Below, piece after piece: positions 49,527 through 59,034 of a stretch of 64,000 nucleotides of DNA. Source of the stretch: Akkermansiaceae bacterium (GTDB taxonomy: Bacteria > Verrucomicrobiota > Verrucomicrobiia > Verrucomicrobiales > Akkermansiaceae); contig CANLKN010000003.1 of the NCBI GenBank assembly GCA_947491475.1, positions 1 to 64,000 on the forward strand, read 5' to 3'. Every line of letters starts with the position of its first letter. Position 1 is the stretch's first letter. A model generated the notes under the pieces. That model did not search any database. It saw nothing but the letters and a program-made list of their open reading frames with translations, and was not told the origin of the DNA. Made by a program: the position numbers and the translations under genes.

Positions 49527-50360
49527 TTGACGAGGGGCTTGTCAAGACTGGGGAAATGCGGATGGTTGCCGCGCATGATGTCATTTGGTTCATTGGAGCG
49601 CCGCTGGGGATGGATTTCATTTCCAGGGTTTTTGCGGTATTACGCATTGATGCACGGTTTGGTGTATGTGCTGCAAGTGGTGCGGCCGGACATCGGGAAA
49701 CTGCTGGAATTCGACCGTGCGAGGATTCTCTCCGGCGAAGTCTGGCGGGTGGTTACCTTTTTGTTTTCCTCCTCGGGCTTTGCCGGAACCGGGATGATCG
49801 GGATTCTGTTTTTCTTCTTCATGGTGATGATTGCCTTCATGATGAGCGATGCGCTGGAAGGAGCTTGGGGAGTCTTTAAAACAAGCTTGTTTTATTATTG
49901 CGGTATTGCCGGATTGATTCTTGCCAATTTCATCTTTCCCAATGCCATGGCCGGATCGGGATTTCTGATCTATGGGACCTCGTTTCTCGCCTTCGCCACC
50001 TTGTTTCCGCGCCATGAGTTCCTGATGTTTTTCATCGTGCCGGTGCAGGTGCGTTTCCTGGCGATGATCCAGGCGGGGATGATGCTGTTGGGTGCGCTTG
50101 GCAACTGGCTGCTGCTGCCGTTTTTTCTGTTAGGCTGCGCGAACTATCTGATTTTCGCGGGCATCCCGGCCCTGCGCGGAACGGCACAAATCATCGAGAG
50201 TAAAAAGCGGCGCAAACGTTTCAGCGCCGCGATGGAAGAGGACGGGCAGTCATTCCACACCTGCGCCTCATGTGACCGCACGGATGTGACAGATCCTCAA
50301 CTGGAGTTCCGCGTGGGCAGTGACGGGCGGGAATACTGCATCGATCATCTGCGGGAGTGA
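49527..50360 (+). CDS. rhomboid-like membrane protein without the catalytic GxSG motif
   Basis: GEVWRVVTFLF; FLIYGTSFLAFATLFPRHEFLMFFIVPVQVRFLAMI; C-terminal CASCDRTDVTDP...YCIDHL; start codon uncertain. Confidence 0.6.
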   Translation: MTRGLSRLGKCGWLPRMMSFGSLERRWGWISFPGFLRYYALMHGLVYVLQVVRPDIGKLLEFDRARILSGEVWRVVTFLFSSSGFAGTGMIGILFFFFMVMIAFMMSDALEGAWGVFKTSLFYYCGIAGLILANFIFPNAMAGSGFLIYGTSFLAFATLFPRHEFLMFFIVPVQVRFLAMIQAGMMLLGALGNWLLLPFFLLGCANYLIFAGIPALRGTAQIIESKKRRKRFSAAMEEDGQSFHTCASCDRTDVTDPQLEFRVGSDGREYCIDHLRE

Positions 50361-50363
50361 GTT

Positions 50364-51215
50364 TCACAGAATCTCCTCAACGAAGGAATTGCGCTGAAAC
50401 ATCGAGAATGCCTCTGGCTCCTCGCCGGTGCCGAGGAAACGCGGGGGAATGCCGAGTTGGTCATGGATGGTCACGGCGATGCCGCCCTTGCCGGAGCCGT
50501 CGAGCTTGGTGACGATGAGTCCGTCGAGCGGGCTGGCCTTGTGGAATTCCTTGGCCTGATTGAGCGCGTTGGTGCCGGTGGTGGCATCCACCACGAGCAG
50601 TGTGAGGTGCGGCGCGGATTCGTCCTGCTTGGCGAGCGTGCGGCGGATTTTTCCGAGTTCCTCCATCAGGTTGTGGCGGGTGTGGATGCGGCCGGCGGTG
50701 TCGCAGATGAGGAATTGCGTGCCGGTGGCGATGGCTTTCTGGTGCGCGTTGAAGCAGACCGACGAAGGATCGGCGTTGGGGTTGCCTTTGACGATGGTGA
50801 GGCCGAGGCGTTCGCACCAGCGTTCGAGTTGTTCGACGGCGGCGGCGCGGAAAGTATCAGCGGCGGCGAGGATCACGGAAAACCCGCGTTTTTTGAGCCA
50901 CAGGCCGAGCTTGGCGGTGGAGGTGGTTTTGCCGGTGCCATTCACGCCGACCACCAGGATGACAAATGGTTTTCCATCCGGGCGGGGCAGGGGGGGAGGG
51001 GAATCGAACGGCAGGCGCTGCGCGAGGTGGCGGCGGGTGGTTTCCACCACGTCTTCGGCGGAAACCTGCCGGCCTAGGCCGCGGAGTTCATCGATGATGG
51101 CGGTGCTCAGGTGGATGCCGAGATCCGAGGAGATGAGGTCCGCCTCGAGGTCGTCCCAATTGATCTCCGCCCGATTGGTGACCTTGTTGAAGAGTGATTT
51201 GAAAAAACCTGCCAT
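50364..51215 (-). CDS. ftsY: signal recognition particle receptor FtsY
   Basis: VILVVGVNGTGKTTSTAKLG; DTFRAAAVEQLERW; CDTAGRIHTRHNLMEEL; TKLDGSGKGG. Confidence 0.95.
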   Translation of the reverse strand: MAGFFKSLFNKVTNRAEINWDDLEADLISSDLGIHLSTAIIDELRGLGRQVSAEDVVETTRRHLAQRLPFDSPPPLPRPDGKPFVILVVGVNGTGKTTSTAKLGLWLKKRGFSVILAAADTFRAAAVEQLERWCERLGLTIVKGNPNADPSSVCFNAHQKAIATGTQFLICDTAGRIHTRHNLMEELGKIRRTLAKQDESAPHLTLLVVDATTGTNALNQAKEFHKASPLDGLIVTKLDGSGKGGIAVTIHDQLGIPPRFLGTGEEPEAFSMFQRNSFVEEIL

Positions 51216-51230
51216 GGTGCGGGGGGAGGA

Positions 51231-51265
51231 CAAGACACAAGACGCGGGACTGCAAGACGCAACAG
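51231..51265. repeat. intergenic CAAGACGC-type repeat related to 22652-22775
   Basis: caagacacaagacgcgggactgcaagacgcaacag. Confidence 0.45.
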
Positions 51266-51427
51266 GAGGAATCGTTTATCGGACACGCTTGGAAAATCAG
51301 ATTTTCACCAGTGATGGACGGAGAATCACCGAGGCGGTGGAATCCACCGCGCCAACGATCATCCGGGTGCTCGGCCATTGGAATACAGGCTTGCGGCCTG
51401 ATTTGCGGAGGGTTAGATCCATTCGCC

Positions 51428-51727
51428 ATGGACCATCATGTTTATTTCTGGCTTACCGATGAGAAGAACAATCCTGCCGACCGCGCGGCATTCGAGCAGG
51501 CGCTGGCAGGATTGTTGGAAATCCCGCTGGTCGCCAGTGGTCGCTGGGCGGTGCCGGCTGATGTCGAGATCCGGCCGGTGGTGGATCAGACATGGGATTA
51601 TGCGTTGACCATGCGGTTCGCCACGCTCGAAGACCATAACATCTATCAGGATCACCCGGTCCACAGCGCATTCATCCAAGCCCACAAGCCATGGTGGGCC
51701 AAGGTGCGTGTTTCGGATCTTGCGTGA
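51428..51727 (+). CDS. Dabb (stress-responsive alpha/beta barrel) domain protein
   Basis: MDHHVYFWLTDEKNNPADRAAFEQALAGLLEIP...DYALTMRFATLEDHNIYQDHPVHSAFI. Confidence 0.75.
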   Translation: MDHHVYFWLTDEKNNPADRAAFEQALAGLLEIPLVASGRWAVPADVEIRPVVDQTWDYALTMRFATLEDHNIYQDHPVHSAFIQAHKPWWAKVRVSDLA

Positions 51728-51745
51728 CGTGGCACTTTTTGCGCC

Positions 51746-52336
51746 ATGACACCGCCCCGTCCCACCGAGATTGCCTGGTCGTTGCTGCGTCAGGCTATTT
51801 CCGTTGGCGATCTGGTGATTGATGCCACTGCGGGAAACGGCCATGACACGGTTTTTCTGGCGGAATGCGTGGGCCCCCAAGGACGGGTGATTGCCTTTGA
51901 CGTGCAGGACGAGGCCATCCGCGCTGCGGCGCTGCGGGTGGAGGCCGCCGGTCTGTCACCACGGGTGGAGTTTCATGTAAAATCTCATGTCCGGATGGAA
52001 GAGCACGCGCAACCGGGATCGGTGGCGGCGGTGATGTTCAACCTTGGCTACCTGCCGGGTGCGGATCACGGCACGACCACTGTGGTGGGGGAAACTTTGT
52101 CTGCGATGGAAGCCACCGCGCGCCTGTTGAAACCGGGCGGTGTTTTGTCCGTGGTTTGCTATCCCGGACACGAGGCCGGCGCGGTGGAGGCACACGCCGT
52201 GGAGGACTGGATTTCCGCGCGCACCGCCGATGGCTGGCGGGTGGCGAAATACGCGATGCTCGGCACCCTGCGCCCTGCGCCGTTTTTGTTAGCTGCCACC
52301 ACTCAGATCACCCTCGACCAGAGCACCTTGAGGTAG
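51746..52336 (+). CDS. SAM-dependent methyltransferase, YtqB/MnmM-like
   Basis: GDLVIDATAGNGHDTVFLAECVGPQGRVIAFDVQDEAI; VMFNLGYLPGADH; CYPGHEAGAVE. Confidence 0.8.
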   Translation: MTPPRPTEIAWSLLRQAISVGDLVIDATAGNGHDTVFLAECVGPQGRVIAFDVQDEAIRAAALRVEAAGLSPRVEFHVKSHVRMEEHAQPGSVAAVMFNLGYLPGADHGTTTVVGETLSAMEATARLLKPGGVLSVVCYPGHEAGAVEAHAVEDWISARTADGWRVAKYAMLGTLRPAPFLLAATTQITLDQSTLR

Positions 52337-53511
52337 CGGGATTCCGGGTAGTTCGAGAGCGTCGGGTGGTCCGGGCCGGCACCGGTGCGGTCGAAAATCT
52401 GCATGCGCTTGTGCTGGCGGTGCGCGGCGTTGGTGACGACTCGCTCGAAGTCGCCCGCGCCGAGCATGCCGGAACACGAGCAGGTGACGAAGAGGCCCTC
52501 CGGTGCCACGAGTTGCAGCGCGAGTTTGTTGAGATCGGCGTATTTTCCCTGGCCAATCTCATCCTCACGGCCGTGGATGAACTTCGGCGGGTCCGCAATG
52601 ACCAGATCCCAGGTGCGGCCATTTTCGATCATGGTGCGCGCCCAGGTGAAGGCATCGGCATGGGTGAAACGGATTTTCGCGGAGTTGATATTGGAGTTGC
52701 GCTTGGCCATCGCGACGGCGGTTTCATCGAGGTCCACGCCGATGACGTCTTCCGCGCCGCCAAGTGCCGCGGAAATGGCGAAACCGCCGGTGTAGCAGCA
52801 AAGGTCGAGCACCGTGCGGCCTTCTGCGAGCTTGCCGAAGTTCCTGCGGTTGTCGCGCTGGTCGCAGAAAAACCCGGTTTTGTGGCCATCGGTGAAACTC
52901 ACTTCGTAGCGGACGCCGTGCTCGCGGATTTTGACCGATCTCACCGGATCCGATTCCACGCCGCCGCTGCGAGGGATGCCTTCGATGCGGGCCAGTTCCT
53001 GATCCACGGAAACCACCACGCGTTGCGTGCCGAAACACTCGTGGAGCAGCGGCAGCCAGCGCGGCAGCCGCTGCCATGCGGCGAGATTGGTGATTTCCAC
53101 CGAGAGCACGTCGGCGAACTTGTCCGCCACCATGCCCGGCAGAAAATCCGCGTCGCCGTGGATGGCGCGGTAGCTGTCGGTGCCGGTATCCAGCTTGAGA
53201 ATCCCGCGGCGAAGGTTCGCGGCGCGGCGGATGGCGTTTTCAAAAAACGACTCATCGATTTCCTCAAGCGAGTGGCTGACGACGCGCAACGGCATGCGCG
53301 ACTTCGGGTTCCACAAGCCCCAGCCGAAGGTGGTGCCTTCCTTACCGAGCACTTCCACCAGATCACCGGGGCGGGCGTCGCGAGAGACCTCGCCGATCAT
53401 TTTGGGCCAGATGGAAGGGTGGAAACTGATGGTTTTGATTTGAACACTCGGCACGACGGAAACTACGCCGGAATCACCGCTGGATGTCGATTCGATTGAA
53501 AAAGAATCCAT
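52303..53511 (-). CDS. class I SAM-dependent rRNA methyltransferase (RlmI-like)
   Basis: VLDLCCYTGGFAISAALGGAEDVIGVDLDE; LVIADPPKFIHGREDE; CSCSGML. Confidence 0.88.
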   Translation of the reverse strand: MDSFSIESTSSGDSGVVSVVPSVQIKTISFHPSIWPKMIGEVSRDARPGDLVEVLGKEGTTFGWGLWNPKSRMPLRVVSHSLEEIDESFFENAIRRAANLRRGILKLDTGTDSYRAIHGDADFLPGMVADKFADVLSVEITNLAAWQRLPRWLPLLHECFGTQRVVVSVDQELARIEGIPRSGGVESDPVRSVKIREHGVRYEVSFTDGHKTGFFCDQRDNRRNFGKLAEGRTVLDLCCYTGGFAISAALGGAEDVIGVDLDETAVAMAKRNSNINSAKIRFTHADAFTWARTMIENGRTWDLVIADPPKFIHGREDEIGQGKYADLNKLALQLVAPEGLFVTCSCSGMLGAGDFERVVTNAAHRQHKRMQIFDRTGAGPDHPTLSNYPESRYLKVLWSRVI

Positions 53512-53594
53512 AGATTCCGGTATGATTGCCGCCCGCTCCGGCCTTGAACCCGCCGGTTCTGCTGTCTAGGTTGCGCGGCCGACCCACCAGCACG

Positions 53595-54971
53595 ATGCCC
53601 AAAGTTTACATCAAGACCTACGGATGCCAGATGAACGAGCGCGACTCGGAGCAGGTCGCGCGCATGTTCAGCGAGGGCGGCTACACGGTCACATCCCATG
53701 AAAGCGAGGCCGATGCCATTCTCATCAATACCTGCTCGGTTCGTGATCAGGCGGAGCAGAAGGCGCTCGGGAAAATGGGCACCATGATGCACAAGGGGCG
53801 CGACCGCAAACATGTGGTCTATGGCTTCATGGGCTGCATGGCCCAGTCGCGCGGAGAGGAACTTTTCAAGGCGGTGCCGAGCCTGGATGTGGTGGTCGGC
53901 ACCCAGAAATATCACAAGGTTTTCGAGTATGTGGATGGCATTCTCCAACAGCGGCTTGAGGCCCGCATGGATGACCCGACCCACTCGCTGAGAGGCGGCA
54001 GTGTCTGCGATGTGGCAGAGGAGGAAGGTTCCCAGAACACCATCAGAGACCATACCCACAAGAGCTACCAGGCCAGCGCCTTTGTTTCCATCATGCAAGG
54101 CTGCAACATGCGTTGCTCGTTCTGCATCGTGCCGGACACCCGCGGCAAGGAGCGTGGACGGCCTATTTCCGACATTGTTGGCGAGGTGCGCCATCTTGCC
54201 GCGAACGGCGTGAAGGAGGTCACGCTGTTAGGGCAGATCGTCAATCTTTACGGGCGCACCGAGTTTCCGCGAATCGATGGCAAGTCGCCTTTTGTGCAAC
54301 TGCTCGAAGCGGTCCATGAAGTGGAAGGCATCGAGCGCATCCGTTTCACCTCACCACATCCCATCGGCTACCGGGATGATCTCATCACCGCGTTCACTTA
54401 TCTGCCGAAACTTTGTTCTCACATCCATTTCCCGATGCAGAGCGGTTCGGACCGAATCCTGCGCGAAATGCGCCGACCTTATAAGAACGAAAAGTTCATC
54501 GAAATCTGCGAGAAAATGAAAGCTGCCCGCGATGGCTTGGCGATCACCACGGACATTATTGTCGGCTTTCCCGGCGAGACCGAAGAGGACTTCCAGGCCA
54601 GCATCGACACCGTTGAGCGGCTGCAGTTCGACAACGCGTTTGTCTTCCGCTATTCGAAGCGCCGCAACACACCGGCCGCTGAAATGGACGGCCAGTTGAC
54701 AGAAGCGGAAAAGGAAAGTCGCAACCAGCGTTTGTTAGAAGTGGTCAACCGCATTGCCATCTCGAAAAACGCGGCGCTCGTCGGCAGTCGCCAGCAGGTG
54801 CTCTGCGAAGGTCCATCCAAGACCAACGCGGCGCGCCTCTCAGGCCGTACCACGCAAAACAGGATCGTCATTTTCGATGGCGATGCGGATCGGCTCGCAG
54901 GCCAACTCCTCGACATTCAAATCGAAGAATCCGGCGGCTTCTCTTTGTTCGGCACCGCATGCCTCGCTTAG
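53595..54971 (+). CDS. miaB: tRNA-2-methylthio-N6-dimethylallyladenosine synthase
   Basis: KVYIKTYGCQMNERDSEQVARMF; QGCNMRCSFCIVPDTRGKERGR; TTDIIVGFPGETEEDFQ. Confidence 0.95.
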   Translation: MPKVYIKTYGCQMNERDSEQVARMFSEGGYTVTSHESEADAILINTCSVRDQAEQKALGKMGTMMHKGRDRKHVVYGFMGCMAQSRGEELFKAVPSLDVVVGTQKYHKVFEYVDGILQQRLEARMDDPTHSLRGGSVCDVAEEEGSQNTIRDHTHKSYQASAFVSIMQGCNMRCSFCIVPDTRGKERGRPISDIVGEVRHLAANGVKEVTLLGQIVNLYGRTEFPRIDGKSPFVQLLEAVHEVEGIERIRFTSPHPIGYRDDLITAFTYLPKLCSHIHFPMQSGSDRILREMRRPYKNEKFIEICEKMKAARDGLAITTDIIVGFPGETEEDFQASIDTVERLQFDNAFVFRYSKRRNTPAAEMDGQLTEAEKESRNQRLLEVVNRIAISKNAALVGSRQQVLCEGPSKTNAARLSGRTTQNRIVIFDGDADRLAGQLLDIQIEESGGFSLFGTACLA

Positions 54972-55000
54972 CCGGTTGCCTGTCCTCATATTCCTGCGGC

Positions 55001-56551
55001 TCAGAACGGGAATTCCTCCTCGATCTCGCGGATCGTGTTTTTTTGGCCCAGAGGAAGCACTTTGGCGCGCTCATGGACGGGCAGGCCGTCCACAATGATC
55101 GCTCTGTTCGGGCGGACGGGGCAGATGAATTCACAGCCGCCGCAGCCGACACAGAGATCCTCATCGATTTCGGGAATGGTGAGATGGTTTTTCCACGGCA
55201 CCATGCGGATGGCCTGGGTGGGGCAGTGTTCGTTGCATGCGCCACAGGAGGTGCCTTTGGTTTCCACCACGCACAGGTCTTGGAAAAAGCGGACACTGCC
55301 GGTGCGCACGGCGCGGCGCTCGGTGATTGTGAGCGGCTGGATCGCGCCGGTGGGGCAGACTTGTGAGCAGTTCGAGCAGTTATATGAACAAAATGCGACG
55401 GTAAAATCCTGATAAGGCTGCAGGAAACCAGCCAACCCGTGCGCGGTGATCGATGGCCGCAGCACTTGGTCTGGGCAGTTCGTGACGCAGAGTTGGCATC
55501 CGGTGCAACTGCGTTGGAAATGGGCCAGGGATTTCGCTCCAGGCGGCAAAACAGCCCGTTTGTGATGCCTGGTCGCATTTTGTGGGCCGGTATCTTCCGC
55601 TCCCAGCACGGCAGAAGGAATTGTCACGGCGGATGCGAGGAACAAGCGGCGGTCGATAGTGAACTTGGCATGTCTTCCGGTGCTTGCTGCCGGGACGGGT
55701 GTGGCAGCGGTCTTGCCGTGCTTTTGCAGGGTGATGCCGCTGCGTTTGCATGAGGTCACACAATCGAGGCACATCACGCAACGCGAGTGATCGATGGAGC
55801 GATTGCGGAAGTCGATGCATTGCGCGGGGCAAACGCGCTCGCACAGTGAACAACCGACGCACGCGTTGTCGGCGATTTTCAAGCGCAACCACGCGTGTTT
55901 TGAAAACATTCCAAGCACCGCGCCCACCGGACAAACCGTATTGCACCAAAGGCGGCCACGGAGAACCGCCGATGCGACCACCAGCACAAACAGGCCAATG
56001 GCCACGCCCGCAGTGGTCCATGCCAGCGGGGAAACATCCACCGGATGGAATAGCCCGGTGGCAGATGAAATCCAATGATTGGCCCAGCCAAGCAAGGGTC
56101 GCAGTGTGGCCGAGGTGATCTTGCCGAAAACGCTGTAGGGATCGAGAAGGCCGAGCGGAACGGCGCTGCCTGCCAACAATCCTGCGGCGCAGATGCCTAC
56201 CGCGCCAACCCGCAACCATGTGCGGCCGGGACGATAGGGGAGTTTGCGTTTTTTTCCGGTGCGGCGTGCCAACCATGCCGACAGATCCATGAGCACACCG
56301 AGCGGGCAGAGCATGGCGCAATAGACGCGGCCGAAGAGCAGGGTGAGCAGCAGAACCGCCACGCAACCGGCAGCGATCCAACCGGCCCCGTGCGCGATGC
56401 CGAGCAGCGAGGGCGTGAACTGCGGCCAAAGACCCACCCGCGCGATCTGCGCCGGTATCCAATCTCCAATGTCGGCAAAGGCGAGTGTGGAAAATCCGAG
56501 AACTCCGCCGCCGACGGCGAAGCGGATTTTTCGGTAGAGTCCGGCGTTCAT
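55001..56551 (-). CDS. membrane 4Fe-4S polyferredoxin (NapH-like)
   Basis: RVYCAMLCPLGVLMDLSAWLARR; multiple CxxCxxCxxxCP clusters (CVGCSLCERVCP, CTGCQLCVTNCP, CVGCGGCEFICP). Confidence 0.85.
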   Translation of the reverse strand: MNAGLYRKIRFAVGGGVLGFSTLAFADIGDWIPAQIARVGLWPQFTPSLLGIAHGAGWIAAGCVAVLLLTLLFGRVYCAMLCPLGVLMDLSAWLARRTGKKRKLPYRPGRTWLRVGAVGICAAGLLAGSAVPLGLLDPYSVFGKITSATLRPLLGWANHWISSATGLFHPVDVSPLAWTTAGVAIGLFVLVVASAVLRGRLWCNTVCPVGAVLGMFSKHAWLRLKIADNACVGCSLCERVCPAQCIDFRNRSIDHSRCVMCLDCVTSCKRSGITLQKHGKTAATPVPAASTGRHAKFTIDRRLFLASAVTIPSAVLGAEDTGPQNATRHHKRAVLPPGAKSLAHFQRSCTGCQLCVTNCPDQVLRPSITAHGLAGFLQPYQDFTVAFCSYNCSNCSQVCPTGAIQPLTITERRAVRTGSVRFFQDLCVVETKGTSCGACNEHCPTQAIRMVPWKNHLTIPEIDEDLCVGCGGCEFICPVRPNRAIIVDGLPVHERAKVLPLGQKNTIREIEEEFPF

Positions 56552-57471
56552 GCCTCAAGCGTGATGCGCTTGATCTTCACATTTTCGAGATTTGTCTCGC
56601 CTGCTCCCATTTCACCGGCGAAGCGGATGAATCCAAGTTCTTCCGGTTTCATGCCGAAGAGTTTGGCGGCCGCGGCATCGAGTGCCACCATGTCCCTGCC
56701 GAGCATTTGGTATTGGGCGAGTTCGCCATCCTCCTTGGCACGTCCTTGCGGGCCGTTTTTGCGCAAGATCCGGTAGGCATCGATGATGTTGAGATCCGGT
56801 TTTTTCGGGATGAAACAAAGATCGGCAATGCACTGGTCGAGCCCGCTGTTATGGAAAAACCGGCGGTCCCAGACCACGCCCATGAGGTTTTTCATGCACA
56901 GTGAAAGTTTTGCGCCGCCATGGTGCTTGAGCACCGGCACGTTGATGAAGACATCGCAATCCAGCATCTCCTTGTGGACGAGAGCGCTTTTCAACAGCTT
57001 CGTTTTTGGCAGATCCACCATCTGGTAGTGGGACTCCAGATTCGCCGGATCCATCACGCCGCCGGCGTCCACCACCGCCTTGGCGATGCCGCTGGTCTTG
57101 TAGCTGCGCTCCCAATTGTGACAGGTGTGATCGAAAACAATCACCTTGCCCGCACCGGCCTTGAGGCAGTGGCGGACGATGGCTGCTACCAGATCCGGAT
57201 TGGTATTTGCTGGGATTTCCGGCGGTTTGTCCCATGCGATGTTTGGTTTGATCACCACTTTCTGGCCCTTGCTGACAAAGGTTTCCATGCCGCCAAGCGC
57301 GGCGATTCCTGCCTCGAACAATGCCACCGGATCGCCATTGCGGACGGCCACGATGTCCCATGGGCCATCGCCAACCGCCTCCGGTGCCGCAAACAGCGGG
57401 TTGTGCCAGGCAATGGCTGCGGCGCTTGCAGCGGTGGTTCCAATGAAACGACGGCGGTTGATGGAGTTCAT
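56548..57471 (-). CDS. DUF362 family protein with Tat-like signal
   Basis: MNSINRRRFIGTTAASAAAIAW; GQKVVIKPNIAWDKPPE; DCDVFINVPVLKHHGGAKLSLCMKNLMGVV. Confidence 0.82.
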   Translation of the reverse strand: MNSINRRRFIGTTAASAAAIAWHNPLFAAPEAVGDGPWDIVAVRNGDPVALFEAGIAALGGMETFVSKGQKVVIKPNIAWDKPPEIPANTNPDLVAAIVRHCLKAGAGKVIVFDHTCHNWERSYKTSGIAKAVVDAGGVMDPANLESHYQMVDLPKTKLLKSALVHKEMLDCDVFINVPVLKHHGGAKLSLCMKNLMGVVWDRRFFHNSGLDQCIADLCFIPKKPDLNIIDAYRILRKNGPQGRAKEDGELAQYQMLGRDMVALDAAAAKLFGMKPEELGFIRFAGEMGAGETNLENVKIKRITLEA

Positions 57472-57590
57472 GGGATTATCCGTTTTTGAACGGTAATCAC
57501 AAACTATCCGCCACCCTTACGACCGCAAGAGGGTGATGAAATCCGCATGGTTTCCGCAAATTCATGCGCGGTGCAGTCCATCCGCCCAAC

Positions 57591-59027
57591 TCACGCGTGG
57601 TGCAGCAGAATCGAGTTCGCGCCGAAGTGGTCCGATAGGATGTCCGAGACGATTACGATGGGCATGCCGGCGCGCACCATCTCCTGCTTGAGCAGATACT
57701 CGCTGACGCGCTTGATGGTCTCCTCGATGTTGGATGAAAATGATAACTTGATGGCATGGATGCCGCGGGTGACTGCCAGTTTGCGGCAGACCGCCTCCTT
57801 GGGCGTGACGGCATAAAATCCCGCGCTGCGCGGGCGCAACATGGCCACTTGGTTGGCCAGCATGCCGCGGCGTGTCAGCACCACCAGCTGTGCGTCCTGC
57901 AGTGAATCGGCCAGCGTGACAGCGGCGCGGGCCACCTTCTGGCGCTCGTCGCGCAATAGCATTGCATGGCCAAATCCCTGGCCGGCAGAGCGCTCGATGC
58001 GTGTGGAGATACGCACCAATGCCTCCACGCAGCGCACAGGGTAGCGCCCCACCGAGGTTTCACCGGAGAGCATCAGCGCGTCGGCCTCCTCGTAAGCGGC
58101 GTTCATCACGTCGGTCACCTCCGCACGGGTGGGGGTGGGATTGGTGATCATGGACTCCAGCATCTGGGTGGCCACGATCACGCGGGTGCCCAGCTCGTGG
58201 CAGCGCTTTACGATGCGGCGCTGCAGCAAGGGAAGCTCTTCAAACTCCACCTCGGTGCCCAGATCGCCGCGTGCGATCATGATTACATCCGCCTCACTGA
58301 TGATGGCATCGATGTTTCTAACCGCTTCCTGGTCTTCGATCTTGGCTATGATTTGGGCCTCGCCTTCAAGCGCCTTCATCGCGTCGCGCAGTTCCACCAC
58401 GTGGGCGGCGTCCCGCACAAACGAGCCGGCGATGAAATCCGCGTCGCATTCGACGGCAAGCGCCAGATCGGCGTGGTCTTTTTCGGTGAGGGCGGGCAGG
58501 TTGAGCCGCACGCCGGGCAGGTTGATGTGGCGGCGCGAACCCATGGTTCCCGGCGTGATGACATGGCAGAGAATGCGATCTGCCTCTACGACCTCGATGC
58601 GCATGAGCAGCGCACCGTTGTCCACCACCAGGGTGTTGCCGGTGGAAACATCGCCCATCAGGCCGTCGTAGTTGACCGTGGTGGAAAGATCGACCGTGGC
58701 ATCGGTGCCGGGTTTGCGGAATTCCACGACATCGCCCTCGGCCAGGGTGAAGGGTTCTGCAAGATCGCCAGTGCGGATTGATGGGCCGGTGAGATCGAAA
58801 AGCACGCCAACGTGTATCCCGCGTTGCTGCGCCTGCTGGCGCACGCGGCGGGTCATTTCCGCAGCCCATTCGTGTTTGCCATGGCTCATGTTGAGCCGGA
58901 AGACATTGGTGCCGGCGTCCATCAGGGCCCCTATGATCTCCTCGGACTCAGTGGCGGGGCCGAGCGTGCAGATGATTTTGGTTTTGCGGGACATGGTTGA
59001 TTGGAAATTTGAGATTGGAGGTTTCAA
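57591..59027 (-). CDS. pyk: pyruvate kinase
   Basis: TKIICTLGPATESEEIIGALMDAGTNVFRLNMSHG; IMIARGDLGTEVEFEELPLLQRRIV; EADALMLSGETSVGRYPV. Confidence 0.95.
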   Translation of the reverse strand: MKPPISNFQSTMSRKTKIICTLGPATESEEIIGALMDAGTNVFRLNMSHGKHEWAAEMTRRVRQQAQQRGIHVGVLFDLTGPSIRTGDLAEPFTLAEGDVVEFRKPGTDATVDLSTTVNYDGLMGDVSTGNTLVVDNGALLMRIEVVEADRILCHVITPGTMGSRRHINLPGVRLNLPALTEKDHADLALAVECDADFIAGSFVRDAAHVVELRDAMKALEGEAQIIAKIEDQEAVRNIDAIISEADVIMIARGDLGTEVEFEELPLLQRRIVKRCHELGTRVIVATQMLESMITNPTPTRAEVTDVMNAAYEEADALMLSGETSVGRYPVRCVEALVRISTRIERSAGQGFGHAMLLRDERQKVARAAVTLADSLQDAQLVVLTRRGMLANQVAMLRPRSAGFYAVTPKEAVCRKLAVTRGIHAIKLSFSSNIEETIKRVSEYLLKQEMVRAGMPIVIVSDILSDHFGANSILLHHA

Positions 59028-59034
59028 ACTGGCC

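Noticed and set aside
52156-53499. 447-aa + strand ORF
   Set aside because: Antisense to the RlmI-like methyltransferase with its clear motifs; low-complexity composition.
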